From Spirometra erinaceieuropaei (lineage: Eukaryota; Platyhelminthes; Cestoda; Diphyllobothriidea; Diphyllobothriidae): 64,000 nucleotides of DNA. Below are positions 1-12,498 of this stretch, in pieces; within the stretch, counting starts at the first letter, position 1; each line of letters begins with the position of its first letter. The DNA lies in the NCBI GenBank assembly GCA_902702965.1, contig CACRXP010000088.1:790427-854426 (forward strand), given 5' to 3'. A model generated the notes under the pieces. The model was not told the DNA's origin. It ran no database searches and worked only from the letters and a program-made list of their open reading frames with translations. The translations under genes were made by a program, and so were the position numbers.

Positions 1-65
1 TCTTCCAATGTCTTGGTTTCATCTTTCCCAGACGCCTCTAGACGAAATTTGCGCCGATCATCTAA

Positions 66-1015
66 GATGCGTGGTCGGAGAAATGGCTTCTAGACTTCAA
101 TGTGCAGAAGTGTGCCGTCCTCCATCTGCGTCCAACTAACTCTCATTCAAATCAGAGCCTGAGGACATATCATCTGAAAGATATGAGACTCCCCGCAGAA
201 TCTTCAGAGAAGGATCTCGGGGTTTGGATACAGAACAATTTGAAACCAACATTGCAGTGCCACAAGGCTGCAAAAAACGCAATGGGAGTGCTGCATGCAA
301 TCAAAAGGGCGTTCGTTACCTTTGACCAAGACCTTTTTGGGAGAGTTTACGGCACCTTCGTTCGGCCCCACTTAGAATATGGCATACAAGCATGGCGGCC
401 ATGGCTTGTAAAGGACAAAGCATGCCTCGAACGGGTGCAACGTAGGGCAACAAAGATGGTAAACGGTCTAAAAAACCAGTCCTACACGGACAGACTGAAT
501 TGCCTTAATCTATTCCCTCTGTGTTACAGGCAGCAAAGAGGTGATCTAATCCTGGTTTACAAGATAATAAATGGCCTTGAGCATGGACTTAACTTTGAGG
601 ACATGTTTCAGTGGCACCTTTCACCCAATCTTCGTGGCCACTCGATGAAGCTACGGACAACAATGTCCAGGCTAAACCTTCGTTCTGAATTTTTCACGCA
701 AAGGGTAGTGGAGAAATGGAACGATCTCCCTCAGTCAGTCGTGGAGGCGACATCCCTGCAACTCTTCAAGAAACGCTTGGATGATTATTTGTGTCCCCTG
801 TTTTCCCTCGACAGTCTGAATCTGAGCTAAACACCCCGGTTCCCCACATCTTTTTTCTCTGTGACAATGCTACTAAAATGAATCAAGTACTATGTATAGA
901 GCGAACATTTTCATTGTTACTGTGCAGTTATTTCTAACGAGTTGACATGTTATCAATAGGGTTTTCAAAGGCTTTGCCTATCATCCTTATCAAATAAACT
1001 GAAAAATAAACTGAA
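66..1015 (+). mobile_element. 3' end of a jockey/CR1-like non-LTR retrotransposon (RT C-terminal part)
   Basis: An open frame of about 255 codons ends at 830. It starts after an in-frame stop at 63-65, so the homologous part begins DAWSEKWLLDFNVQKC. That, together with FVRPHLEYGIQAWRPW, LERVQRRATKMV, LFPLCYRQQRGDLI and VEKWNDLPQSVV, is the familiar reverse transcriptase thumb and C-terminal region of CR1/jockey-type elements (family knowledge). The catalytic RT motifs and endonuclease lie outside the window or are lost. The stretch 831-990 would be the 3' UTR, and the direct repeat of AAATAAACTGA at 991-1015 looks like the short tandem tail of such elements. It abuts a Penelope-like fragment in opposite orientation. 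It is a 5'-truncated copy. Confidence 0.85.
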
Positions 1016-1745
1016 TGCACTTTATTTTCCCCACATAGTCCTTCTGGTTAAGAATAACAGCTCCATGGCCTTTGTCAGGCTTAGGAACTACTATTTGTTC
1101 ATGACGTTTCAATGCGGATAAGGTAGCTATGTGTTCATTGGTTAGTGTAACAGGAGCTTTACGGTACTGATGAGCAATGTCCACAAATTTTGCTTTCAAC
1201 CAGCCGACATCGTCAGTGGATCTGGGTACTAAGTCAGACAGTTGAGAATTTAAGTCTTCAAACTGAGCCTCAATTTCAACTGGGTTTAATTTCCTTTTTG
1301 AAATGCAAAAGTCAAGTTCTAGTGATAAAGCCTCTGATTGTAGCTTATTACGTTTCATGTCAAATAGATCAAGGATAGTTTCATCTGTATTCAGAGGGAA
1401 ATAATCGTCCGTAGACTTTTTGCACAATGACTTCCTTGGTTTAAAACGGTATGAGTCTCTTGTCTTCCCTTGTATGATACACGCATGTTTCATGAACATA
1501 AACTAGCCGAAGAAACTTATCTTGTCGAGGATATGTTTTATTTGGTCCAAACGAGATTTGTTTATGTCGACAGCCTCAAACGAGTCCTGAATTTTTGATT
1601 GCGCAAGACGGTCCAGATTTTTCATGGTAGGACGTAATTTTCCCCGACGGAGGATCTTGTGGCACTCCACTGGGTACTCCTTGCTGCTTATGCAATGCTG
1701 AAGAAATCCTATCCGAGTGTTTTCTTTCGCTATTCTACATCGCAA
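1016..1745 (-). mobile_element. Penelope-like element fragment, N-terminal RT region
   Basis: Two adjacent minus-strand frames (1745-1503 and 1499-990) read on from one another across a stop/frameshift. The second contains KRHEQIVVPKPDKGHGAVIL followed by NQKDYVGKI. This matches the start of the Penelope-like RT domain, typically IV..KPDKGRG.VV...DYV (family knowledge). The upstream part is rich in Lys, Asp and Leu and would be the N-terminal extension. The element is interrupted by the non-LTR tail at its downstream end and has an internal stop, so it is a dead copy. Confidence 0.7.
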
Positions 1746-4700
1746 TTGTAAAAGTCTGTCCAGAGACTTAATTATATCCGAGGGGAGTTGCTGTTTGAGA
1801 AATTAATTTGGTTCTTTTTAATTAGGGCAACTGTACGGTGAACTCAATAAAATCCACCAAATTGACAGTGGCCGCCAGTGTGCCCTAGAGTTCGGCGACT
1901 TCTTCTAATGGGGGGGGGCAGGAAATGTCTGCGTATTAATCCTTTTAAGGCGCAGGGGAATTTGGTCCATACGGGAGTCCGACGGAACGCCTTCTTGTAG
2001 AGGGTCGTTGGGGCATTCAACGGAGTTTCTGAGGCGGTCGGTCGCTCTTTTAGAAGTTGCTTAAATATTTAGATGCAAATTGGATGCCAATTTACTCAGA
2101 TACTACCGTGCATGTAACCAAGTCTGCGTCGGTGGTGGGTGTTTGCGCCCGGCTCACACATACTCAGAAGTTTAAAATCTCAAAAATGCCGGCTGTAGAA
2201 TTTGAAGCAACATTTCCCTGGGGCGAATTTAAAGCAAGCAAGGACAGCAGAATTTAATGGTACAAGAAAATTTCTCGACGGCTTCTCAACTGCAGCCTGT
2301 CTTTTGCATAACAAAAATAACAAGTGAGAAAATCAATGTAAAACAGCCAGGTCAACGTATATTGCGCGTAGACTAATCAATAAAATGATAAATTAAAAAT
2401 GCTGTAGAATAAACTTTATCAATTTTTTAAATATGAATAAGGAAGTCAAAGGTGAAATCATTATTTCCTTAATAAAGTAACATGAAGATATTCATGAACA
2501 AATCTCTGATTAGACAAACAAACCTCTAAAGTGTTCAGTTTGCGTTTTTATGATGAAAATGAGCAACAGAACAAAGTTCCTTCGAAAATTGTCTGCCAAC
2601 CTCAACAGTTGACTCCGTCGGCAGAACACAGGAGGGCATGGGTTGCGCAGATGTTGCAAGTTCAGAACTGATGGCCGGTGACGTTGAATTGTTGGAGGAT
2701 GAGGTCACGATTAGGGGAGGCAATATATGCACCCAGAATAGATAAGTTACAGAGAAAGTCAGCTGACAAACAGCAAGCTAGCTGTGCACTCAAGCATTGG
2801 AGTATGTCGGTAGTCCAAAACTAGACCAGCCTTGACTGGAAGGTCTAGGCAGAGGGCTGCATAGGGGGCATCGGCAGTCTCCATGGCCCAGGAGTAATAA
2901 CGTCAAAGGGAAATGTTCAGGGTGCGGGAAGGGGTGTTCAGCCAGCGAATTGGGGACCGGTTGATGTCTTGGAGGCGAAGACTACTATTGGAGTGGGATG
3001 ACAACACGGATGTGAGCTCCAGTGTCCACGAAGAAGAGTCTGCAGCTCAAGCTGTCACAGACGTAGAGGGTGCACTCATCTCTGTATCAACCCTTTTCAC
3101 TCATGTGTTCGCCTTCGCGACAAAAGTGCAGGGAGATTTGCAGCGACCTGATTTAACACAAAGCGTGATACGGTAGCAAGAAGTGGCGACTGTGCTGGGT
3201 CGAGTTAATAAATCATGCGAGATTTATTAGGCCGATGAGGTCTGTACCGTCCGAGCTTAAAAAGAGCCTGTCTGCTCCTGAAGTTTCGCAAATTTGCATA
3301 CAAAATTCGCCATCTTAGACGTCATGTCAGAAACAGGAAACTCTGGTGAAGCTGCAGTATATAACAGTGAAGAAAGCAAGGCCTTGGTAAAGCCATGCAT
3401 TTTCATCAACCGGTGAACCATCTAGGTGACTCGTGCGCCCGAAGAATTTTAAAAGCGGTGCCAAAATATGCTGCACTACTGATGGAAAGCTGTCTAGAGT
3501 CAATACCAAATATGGTGGAAGTTTTCGGCGATAAAGACTCATATCCGGAAGAGTAAATTACTTGATGAGACTCGATAGTCAATAACGCGATAGTTTCCGA
3601 ATCGAGAGACAAGGAGCGCAGTTAGATGGACAAGCTTTACTGAGGCGAGAGACATTACAAGCAGTTTAGAAGACAAAGGAGGCAATTAGTATACTAAACC
3701 GAGTTAAAGACTGATTTATGAGCGTGCAACTGCTGTTTGTTTGGAGTGCTAGGCCGACAGGGGGCGGCCTGGGAGATCGGCCTCACTGGGGATCAAGAGA
3801 GATGACAGATGCAGATGCCCATTTGCTTATTTCCGCTATGACTATCCTTTATAAGATGAGATAACTACTGCTGCATTCTATTAGTTCGGTGACTTGAATT
3901 TTTTTGAAGTATTCTAGAATGCGACAGGTAATCGTGGAGCAGGGGACACGGTCGTTAGAGAGAGAGCTTTATTCGCCAAACATTTTGAATTCGTGCTCGG
4001 AACCCTCATCAGAGAGGGAGAGAGAAAGCATCGGATACGGAGAGTTCATGTATATGGGGCTGCAGAATTTATAGGACACTCTCTATATGTCACTGCATGA
4101 CTGAAAATTTATGGCTTCCCTCTAGTCATGAATCGATTTATTTCCTGTAACGATTGTCCGATACCGACATTCGAGTTACCAATGCCTGCGATCTTATCAT
4201 GTGTGTTGGAGGTTGGTGTGATGACCATTCGACGAGACAGACCACCGACCACCGATGTTTGCCAGTGCGCTCCCCATTTAACTAATTACTCCATCTAGGT
4301 GAAGTTGCAGAAAAGAATATGGAATTTGGAGGCCATTAAATTTGTTAATAGACTGGGATTCGGTGAACTATGATTCGAGCAGTTCGCGACTTATGCGATC
4401 GTCGCGTCTAAGGAGAATTACAGCGTCGTCGAATTTAAATGTGTGACCGGGTCTCGTCGAATGAACCCTAACGTGAGAGTTGACTTCAATTTTGCGCACT
4501 GCTGCCGCGACTTCCAGCGATCGTGTTTCCTTCTTCACGATCGATTCCTGGAACGCACCTATTCATTTCCAGTGACAGATGGTCACTCAAGAAGTTTATT
4601 GGCGGTCTTCTGAAGAGCGATTTCGACCGTTTTAGCGATTTCAAACACACTTAGTTCCGCCATAACTAGTGTGCCGAGAATGCAGATAATCCGATTGTGG

Positions 4701-7100
4701 AACTAAAACGGAGATTGTTTGGTGTGTAGATGAGTGAGAAGATGACAACCGAAGGGGATTTGAGAGAAAAGGGACTTCCGCCTGGTCACTAATCCTCTGG
4801 ATTCGGACCAACGCTATTTTGATAATTCGCATAAAAAATTCCGTGCCTATTTTGTGTTCCAGTGGCCAAGGTAATACGTTTAGTTAAACTAAACGCATTA
4901 AGTTCCTTGTCCTCAATTTATAAAAGCCATGTTGGCACATATGCTACAGTCAGTAATCGTCATTTCTAATTCGCCCATGGTTTCCCTGACAGGCACTTTT
5001 TTGCAGATTCATTAACTCCCGTTTCTAAACATCGATGATGGGTAGTTGTTGCTTCTCAATAGGGAGAGAAAAGTTTGGGTGAAAATTTTCCTGAAGAAAA
5101 AGCCGAATAATCTAGTTAACGTTTCCGTTCAATGTAGCTGCTCTGGTATCTTCGAGGCTCCTCTGTAAATTGGTGAGTTGCTCCACTACCAGATATCTTT
5201 CTTCCATTTGCCAAGCACTTTTGATCAGTAAAACAGAGTAATGTGGATAGATTCTAATGGTACCCAATCTTAAGAAGCACTCTGTACATAGAACAGTTCG
5301 AGTTCCAAAAGACCGCCTGACTATAGCTTACCAATACAGCTTTAACCTACCTCTAGTAAATAATATAGCAGTTTAGTCCAGTAATCTGGGCGCGTTCCCT
5401 CTTCTTTTAATGTCAAGTCACTTATACCATGTTTAGTCATACTTTAAAGAAAGCTATAAAATATCTGAGATAAGTGCTTGCTTGCTTAAAATCTATTATT
5501 TCACTAAGCCTTTGCTAACCGTGGTAACCCACCAACGACCAAGATGTGTGCGAGACTCCACAAAAATGAACCTACTTATTTTTTAAACCGCGATCCCAAA
5601 TTCTTTAGTTCTTTTCGAATATTAAGCGTTTATTACTATTATACGGAATTTCCTTAGAATCCCATATGTGGAATGAAATAGGAAGGGTTCATTTAAGCAC
5701 ATTTTGGGCTCAGTAATTCTGCCTATGACTCATTGCAAACTTTTTCGGTTCTACAAAATAACAGTTGCATATGGCAGTGCAATGGTTTAACTTTTACAGG
5801 AGACAATATTTCAGTGTTTTCGCATGTCGAGAAAGCCTGACGACATCAGCCATTTGTTGGGAGGATGTGTGCATGATTCGGTAGCTTATAAATTGTCATG
5901 TGTTCACAATTGTGGAAACATGGTCTTTTTATAAGTCCGTAAGTCTACACCGGAATGAGGTTGACGTGAGGTCTGCTTGTTGTCTGGTCTAGTATCACTG
6001 GAACCCTAACTTAGTGTCTGAATCTACTTTACTTGAGTTTATGATCCGAGGACAGTTAGGATCAATAAGTTGAGCCATTGACAACAATAAATTTTAGTTC
6101 GGACTCGAAATCAACTCGAAGTCCTGACATTAAACGTCATCGACATTGAAATTAAAACAACGTGAGGTTAATGAGCTTAAAGGAGCTGCTAGCAATGTTT
6201 ACGCCCATTTTCAGTAGTCCAATATAGTTATTCTTAACGCAGATGCGCCGCTTAGGCTCAGTGCTTACTAAAATTTAGTTGCCATTCGACGAACTGGACA
6301 AGCCCATTACCTTAATATTTTTACGAAAGCTACTGCAGTAAACAGGGATTAAGTGACTCCGCCATTCGAACACACTGAAAGGCCTTTGTGGCTTATGACT
6401 AAACAGTTGCCATGAAAATTACACGGGATTACAATGCATTTGTTTTAAAGTAAATTGTTTATTTCTGATAGTACCCTTCAGCACAAATATTACCAGTAGG
6501 ACATTTTGCCGGATTGATATGCTTATAAGAGAACGATACAATGAATCAGATGCGTCGATCACTGTAATCTACAGCTATTATCAAACATTGTGGCTAAACT
6601 GATTGCTGAGGCTTTTTTTAGTGTCCTCCTATGTCGGTAAAGGATATCGGTTGCAGACATATAAAACGTCATCATCAACTCCGGGCCTTGATTCGATGGT
6701 TAGTCGGCATCTTACGTTTGACTCAATTACCCCAGTTGTCACATAAAATCTACCTTTAAAGGCAAAACGCTTCCATCAGGAAGTGGATCATGCTTGCGAA
6801 AGAAAAAGCTAAAGAGTGCTAATCATATTGATGAATTCGGTGATTTTCGTGCAGTTCTAATTAAAAAAGTCAATGTAATTATTTACTGTTCGCGTTCAGA
6901 CCTTTAATAATTTACGAGTAGATTCAAACGGTCGGTTAGAGTCAACGGTAATGACAAAGAGACGTCGCTGGTCCTCCCCTTTTAGATGTGAAACTCACTG
7001 CAACATGCACTCCGTCATTCTTTGTTCGCTATTAAGAATTCGCGAGATTTCGCTGCTAGCCTGAGCACAAAAGCGGTTTGTCACTGCGTCCTTTTTGTCA
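1746..7100. other. No gene recognised
   Basis: All frames are broken into stretches below about 90 codons with no family motif. I saw no splice-flanked exon of the kind found from 19.9 kb onward. A short G run lies near 1911 and a GA-rich tract near 3958-4030. Confidence 0.5.
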
Positions 7101-7109
7101 GCAGAGCAG

Positions 7110-7640
7110 ACGATAGAACCTCGGAGTGACAGTTTGACCGTCTTTACCGATGCTCAACGATCCCGTTAGGCGGCTCACTTTGGCGCTTTCTCTCGAGCCC
7201 TGCCAGCAGCCGCACAGCCACGCATAATATAGGCAAAATAGCATTACCAGCAAAGACAAGAGAGACTGGAATGGCCATTTCTTACTTATTAGCCGTCATC
7301 AGCTAGTCAAAACCAATCCGGAGGTATGGAACACCTGGGACCTGATCCTGCGATCTGTTTGCAGGAAGTCCAACACCTCTAACCACTGGATCACGGCCTC
7401 GTTTCCCTGTCGGTTGCGGTTGAGTACATGCGAGTCCATTATATGCAGTACTCAGTATATCCTGTTGCAGTCCAGTCCCTCGTTTCTTTTTCGGTGATGC
7501 TATTCCGCCTATATCACGCGCTGCTATGCGGCTGCTGGCGAAGATTGAGAGAGGGCCCCAAGGTACAACGGAAAGAGTGGTTTCTGTAGCGCGATTGGTA
7601 AGCGCTCTTCTACCTGATATCAATAGACAGGACAATATGC
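7110..7640 (-). repeat. Composite tRNA-derived SINE
   Basis: On the minus strand a head like GATCCAGTGGTTAGAGG resembles a tRNA A box and is followed by a degraded B box. The body is shared with copies at 7641, 10480 and 40340: it carries the stretch reading GACGGCTAATAAG, then GGCCATTCCAGTCTC, and a trailer ATTATGCGTG on the minus strand. The segment 7140-7260 is shared with 10650-10770 and 40205-40325. Frames across it (for example 7303-7635) are translations of the repeat. Confidence 0.65.
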
Positions 7641-7800
7641 ACGTGGCTCAGGGGTTAGAGGCGTTGGACTTCTAACCAACAGGTCACGATATTGACCTTG
7701 AGGTGTTCCACACCACGGGGTTGGGTAGGATTGCTGACGACGGCTAATAAGCCAGAAGTGGCCATTTAATTTTCCACTTGTCTTTGTCAATAACAGTGTT
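7636..7800 (+). repeat. tRNA-derived SINE, plus orientation
   Basis: GTGGCTCAGGGGTTAGAGGC is a good tRNA-like A-box region, with a decayed B box about 40 nt later. The body GTGTTCCACACC ... GACGGCTAATAAGCC is the same as in the inverted copies at 7300, 10490 and 40350. With the preceding element it forms a head-to-head pair. Confidence 0.65.
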
Positions 7801-7819
7801 CACCGTAGGCTTTACAGCA

Positions 7820-8090
7820 GAGTGAGAGCAGGGATGGCGACTTACACATCTATTAGTTTAAAGTGATAGTAGGCCCGCGTTAAATCTACTGTACTCCTCT
7901 TACCCACCTAGGCCTGGTGGCAGGCAGTGTCAAGAAGACCGGAGGCGGGAGGGGATCCAGGTGGCTGGCGGGGCGGAAACCCACACTTAGGCGGCGTGCG
8001 GTGGCTGACTGTGCGAGGGCAGTGCAGTCAATTGAGGCGATAGCGCCTGGCGTATGTTGGTGCTCCAAGCACTGGTTCGCCAACCTCTGA
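7820..8090 (+). repeat. Dispersed repeat family, GC-rich block
   Basis: The block GTGATAGTAGGCC ... CTACTGTACTCCTC ... GTCAAGAAGACCGGAG ... GGTGGCTGGC recurs at 15650-15800 and 34380-34600. It is more GC-rich than its surroundings and carries no open frame conserved between copies. Probably a SINE body. Confidence 0.5.
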
Positions 8091-8346
8091 GCGTTGGGTT
8101 TGTAAGTGTCCGACTAGGCCGGTGCCTAAGGTGAACGGAACAGTATGAAAGAACGAAATAACTTTAGGGTGGTGGAGATCGCAAACTGAAAAGGGTATAA
8201 AAGGACTACTTAAAACGAGCAATTAGTCTGATTTTTAAAAATTAAATACATGCCCACACGTGCATGTGCAAAAAGACTGGTATATCAAAACCAGCAATGT
8301 TGAAAAGCAGATACAAGTAAAGATGCCAGTTCCAGGAACTAGTTTA

Positions 8347-8520
8347 TAGGAAGAAGAAGCGATCGCTAGAACAAGGGCGTTATTCGCCTGCCGTTTCGGA
8401 TTCCCATTCGAACCTATAATTAGAGACAGTGATAGAAACCGTCTCTGACGATGGATTCGAGTGAGAATCCGAAACGTCAGACGAATAAAGGCCTTGTTCC
8501 AGCGATCGCTTCTTCTTCGT
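8347..8520. repeat. Inverted repeat (MITE-like) containing hammerhead-like hairpins
   Basis: The left arm GAAGAAGCGATCGCTAGAAC pairs with the right arm GTTCCAGCGATCGCTTCTTC, and homology continues inward through the TTTCGGATTC / GAATCCGAAA parts. The right arm contains CTGACGA (8445-8451), a hairpin (8452-8470) and GAAAC-GTC (8471-8478); the left arm holds a decayed inverted copy. Confidence 0.75.
8440..8483 (+). ncRNA. Hammerhead-ribozyme-like motif (candidate)
   Basis: The sequence shows CGTCT (8440-8444), CTGACGA (8445-8451), an imperfect stem GGATTC/GAATCC, GAAA (8471-8474), CGTC, and AGACG (8479-8483). CGTCT pairs with AGACG as stem I. CTGANGA and GAAA are the hammerhead core boxes, and GTC is the usual cleavage triplet (family knowledge). 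Stem III is essentially absent, so activity would need a minimal or dimeric form. Activity is inference. Confidence 0.4.
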
Positions 8521-8546
8521 CTTATCCTTCTTCTTCTTCCTATCAA

Positions 8547-10425
8547 TGTTAAAAAGCTCCCGTCTGCGTTATACTCACCCTCATTTCAGTCGGTCCTGCA
8601 ATAACAATCAACACACTACACTCACAAACTCATTTGGGGCAAACAAACTGAGATATTGCATGCTCAGCGGATAGACAGTGACGCGTGTGGACAGTTAGGG
8701 TACCGTGAAAAATGGCACATTCTCAATGATCAGCTTCTCTTTTTCACGAGATAATGCTGCCGTATTTTGTCACTGTCTTTTGCTCCTATTTAATGCGCAA
8801 GGAAAAGCGTGACAAACGATGCGAATTTGCATCTTTTTGAAGCAGTAAAATCAAACAGAAGGGTTCTTGATTTAGCTGTTCGTATCAATTTTAATTGCCA
8901 TTATGTACGAGCCTCTAAAAGCCAACCCCGGTATCTATGAGCTTCCTCAGTAGGGACGAGATTCTTCAAATCAACTGCTATTTATTACATCAATATGCTT
9001 GGAGAGACAGTTTACAATCAACGTAGTATATGTTTAGTTCAGGGTGATTCTACTGTAATACTCATCTGTCCTTTTACAAGAGGACACAAGTTTAAATGAG
9101 AATTAACCCCCCCCCCCTCCCCAGAAGATTCTCTGACGTTCACAGACAATATCAAGCCGTTTATGTGCACTCTGATGCTTCGAACTGCCAACCAGCGTTC
9201 CTTTAAAATACATCCTTAGTCCAGTTCGCAAAGCTATGTCCACGCGCGGTTGGGTATAAAAGGGCTGTCAAAAAAACCAAGTGACTGAGCATTAGAAGCG
9301 AATTGAACGGCAAGACCAGCGCACACTCTGACCTCAAAAGTCGCCATTTATCATAAATTTGCTTGCGACTACACATGTTTAGGATTATGGCATAAATGGA
9401 AGTTCCAGTTGATAAAATTACCTCCTCATTTATTTTAATTTAGAGTTATGAAAGGGTTTAATCTTAGTCAAGCACTATCATCAGTTGGGCAGCATAAACA
9501 ACCCTGCTCTGAAAACTCTCGAAACAGGCGCAACACTTCCGACACTCTGAGTAACGAGCTTGCCAACATGGAGGTGTTGGTGAGACGCTAGTGCCTGGAA
9601 GTCTTCCCGGCAGCATGTCTTATTCCTATTCCTTGTTACCAAACCACGCATTTTTCACAAGCTTACTTTGTCGCATATCTCCGGGTTAGAGGAGGAGTGT
9701 GGGAGGTGTGATTCAATTGGTCTGCGGATGACAAAGCAAGATGAGGGACTGTTGGGGAAGCCGAATTAATCAAACGGCAGATCATAGCAACAGGAACCCT
9801 CTGATATAATTGGCCTTGCGCTGAATGCCAGGTAGATTAGGGTTACTGCTCGGATTAGGTTTAGGACAAAGGGATTTGAATCCACCCTGGAAGTTACCAC
9901 AAAGCCTTCTGGACAACGATAGGATGTAGGACCCACAAGTAGATTGCATATACAAAAATATACTCTGAAATTCATTGTGGCTGTAAACATCACTTACTAT
10001 TCACCGTTCCCATTGTTTTAAATTCCCCTCCCTACCTGACTAAACGACATTCCTTGAAAATGGTTTTTTGTTTCTTTTTTAATTATTGCGCCCACTCTCT
10101 TCGCCAAATGATAGGGTACGATAAGACTTTTAACAGAAATTTGTCTATTTTCTATGTCCTCTTGCTCTCCGTCCTGTGTGTTGTCCCATCCGTAAAATCC
10201 CCTCTACCATCATTCAACGTATGACACAGTCAACAGGCTAGCTCAGGTTAGTTGGGGGTTCTGCACCCTATCGTTGCCGTAATCTGTATTTCCAGGGGTC
10301 ATATCCTCGTGTCTTACCGACGGAAACTATAAGGGTACTGTTCGCTGCAAGTGAAATGCAAAGAAGGGAGTGTCCGAAAGGTCATTTTGCGTTTGATACA
10401 TCGTACGAGTACGGGGGGAAAGAAA
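8547..10425. other. No gene recognised
   Basis: No frame with recognisable motifs and no module-like exons. A C-rich run lies near 9108-9121. Confidence 0.5.
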
Positions 10426-10479
10426 TTAAAATGACTGTTCAAACAGCGTTGATTTAGGCAGAATTTTATTACCGATGAA

Positions 10480-10627
10480 GATAAGGGAGACTGAAATGGT
10501 GATTTCTGGCTTATTAGCCGTAGTCAGCCACTCATACCCAGCCCAGAGGTGTGAAACACCTGGGACTCGAACTCGCGACCTGTTAGTCGGGAGTTCGACG
10601 CCTCTAACCACTGAGCCACGGGCCAGT
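10480..10627 (-). repeat. tRNA-derived SINE, best preserved copy
   Basis: Reverse complement: CCCGTGGCTCAGTGGTTAGA (A box), then after about 35 nt GCGAGTTCGAGTCCC (B box), then the body with GGTGTTTCACACC and GACTACGGCTAATAAGCC. A-box and B-box spacing fits a tRNA-derived Pol III promoter. Frames here (10426-10611 minus, 10475-10813 plus) are shadows of it. Confidence 0.75.
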
Positions 10628-10648
10628 TGTCCTGTTGGTTTCGATCGG

Positions 10649-10830
10649 GAATATACAATGGTAGAGGGACGCTCACCGATCGCTTATACAGCACTCACTC
10701 GTCCCGTTAGACTTTACGGGCTCTTACTCTCTCGCGGGCCCAATCGGCGGCCACACAGCGGCTATTACCAACAAAGACAATGGAGACTGGAATGTCCATT
10801 TCTGGCTTATTAGCCGACGGCAACCAGTCG
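10649..10830 (-). repeat. SINE companion block and second SINE body fragment
   Basis: The block from 10649 to about 10770 is shared with 40205-40325 and 7140-7260. It is followed by a 3' body fragment (10765-10815) containing the inverted GGCTAATAAGCC stretch. It probably forms one composite unit with the neighbouring copy. Confidence 0.55.
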
Positions 10831-11399
10831 TTGATTTTGCATTAGGGCTTTCTACCCAATAGCTGTATATTAAAAAGTACCCTGCTCACTGTGCAGGCAC
10901 ATGCTTCGAAACGTCTTTTTGATCTTTTATGAGTCAAACTGCGTCGACATGCATTACCATGTTTGCTTGTGAACACGTCGTCTCAGACTTCAAACACCCA
11001 TTTACTGAGTGTAGTAACTTGTCACGGGTATTCTGCGCGAGAGGCAAATATGTAGGGGGATGGATTGACGTTTAAATGTGGCTTAAATTTATATTGCCAA
11101 CCGTCTCACTCAGCAGATCAGTAGTTTCGAAAGTTTTGTTTGCGCAGCAGGAAAATTCAATCGGTTCGCATAAATGGAAGACTTGTCTGATAAGATGATC
11201 TCCTCCAATCTGACTGCTGATCATGCCAATATGTAAGTGTTGGTAAAACGTTCGTATCTGAAAGTTACTCCGGTTTGTGGATGAAAAAGTAGGATAAGGG
11301 ACTACTTGGGGGACATAATGCCATTTAGTTGTTAGGGAAAATAAGGTTTGCATGATTGATAGAACGGTAGGACGCTAGAATTGGACTCCCATGATACAA

Positions 11400-11535
11400 A
11401 TGGATTTGCCTTGAATTCCAGGGAAATATGGGTTAGTTTTAAGAGTAGGTTTAGGATTTAGTTTATATTTAGGGTTAATATAGGGATACAGATTAAGGTT
11501 TTGGGACAAGGTTAGTTTTAAGGGGGCGGCATTCC
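11400..11535 (-). repeat. Degenerate TTAGGG-like tract
   Basis: Irregular GGTTAGTTTTAAG, AGGGTTAATATAGGG and AAGGTTTTGGGACAAGG motifs repeat without a strict period. Similar tracts lie at 15330-15420, 25265-25520 and 32560-32755. Interstitial, not a chromosome end. Confidence 0.5.
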
Positions 11536-12498
11536 TGGAGTATAGCGCAAGGACTCCGTCATCACGGGGTGTCTGTTCCGGTGCATTACCGAGACAGAAA
11601 ATGAGGATGCTGTTTTTTGCAAGCAAAATGGGGAAGAGAGGAAATAAGAAATGTCATCTTTGCAAAGAATGCCTAGTTTGAGTATGTGAGGAAAGATGTC
11701 GGAGCCACTATTTAAACACTGGTTGAGGTCCCATGAGGACTCCTATTAAAGGGCTTAGAACTGAACGTGCCAGGCTTACTCTTTAAACGTCCTTTTTGGT
11801 GCTTGATAAGCCATGGAGAACCATTTCCTTAGATCCATCCTCTCTAATCTACCATATGTCGATGCGACGGTATCAATGCATATGCAGGCAGTATTGCATG
11901 GTTGTATCACATTACCCACAAATAATAGGGGCTAAAGGTAGGTGAAAAATAATTGATTCGGGAAATCCAAATACACTTTGGTGGAAGTATCAGGAAGTTT
12001 GCTTTTCCATAGACTATTGCTCGCTTCATCCGCGAATATCATTCGAGTTGAGATCGGTTATTTTTCTTAAGCATGCCGCGGTTTTCTGCTGCGTTATCTG
12101 CTACTCTCTCTCTCGCTCTGTTCCTAAAAATAATACCAACTCGTCGGGTTTTCAAGGAGAAGAAAAGATTGTTTCCGGAAAGCATGTTAGCAATTCACTA
12201 GTGACCGTGAGTAATTTTTGTACGTGAGAGAGAAGCACCCTCAAACAGAAATTCGTACAAACTGATGCCTCATCATCAAATAAAGTGAACTATCAGTCAC
12301 GGCCAACTGTGTCCAAGACTTTCTGCCATTTAAAAATGCCCGTCACTGAACAAATACCAAAGACCTTTTTAAAAATGCGGACAGAATAAAAAGCCACATT
12401 TCGGTTAGTTTGTTTATCTTCGCTTGCATGCAGTCGCCTGTGACAGAATGCGATTTACAAATATAATCTGATTAGACTCATATATATACATGTATATA

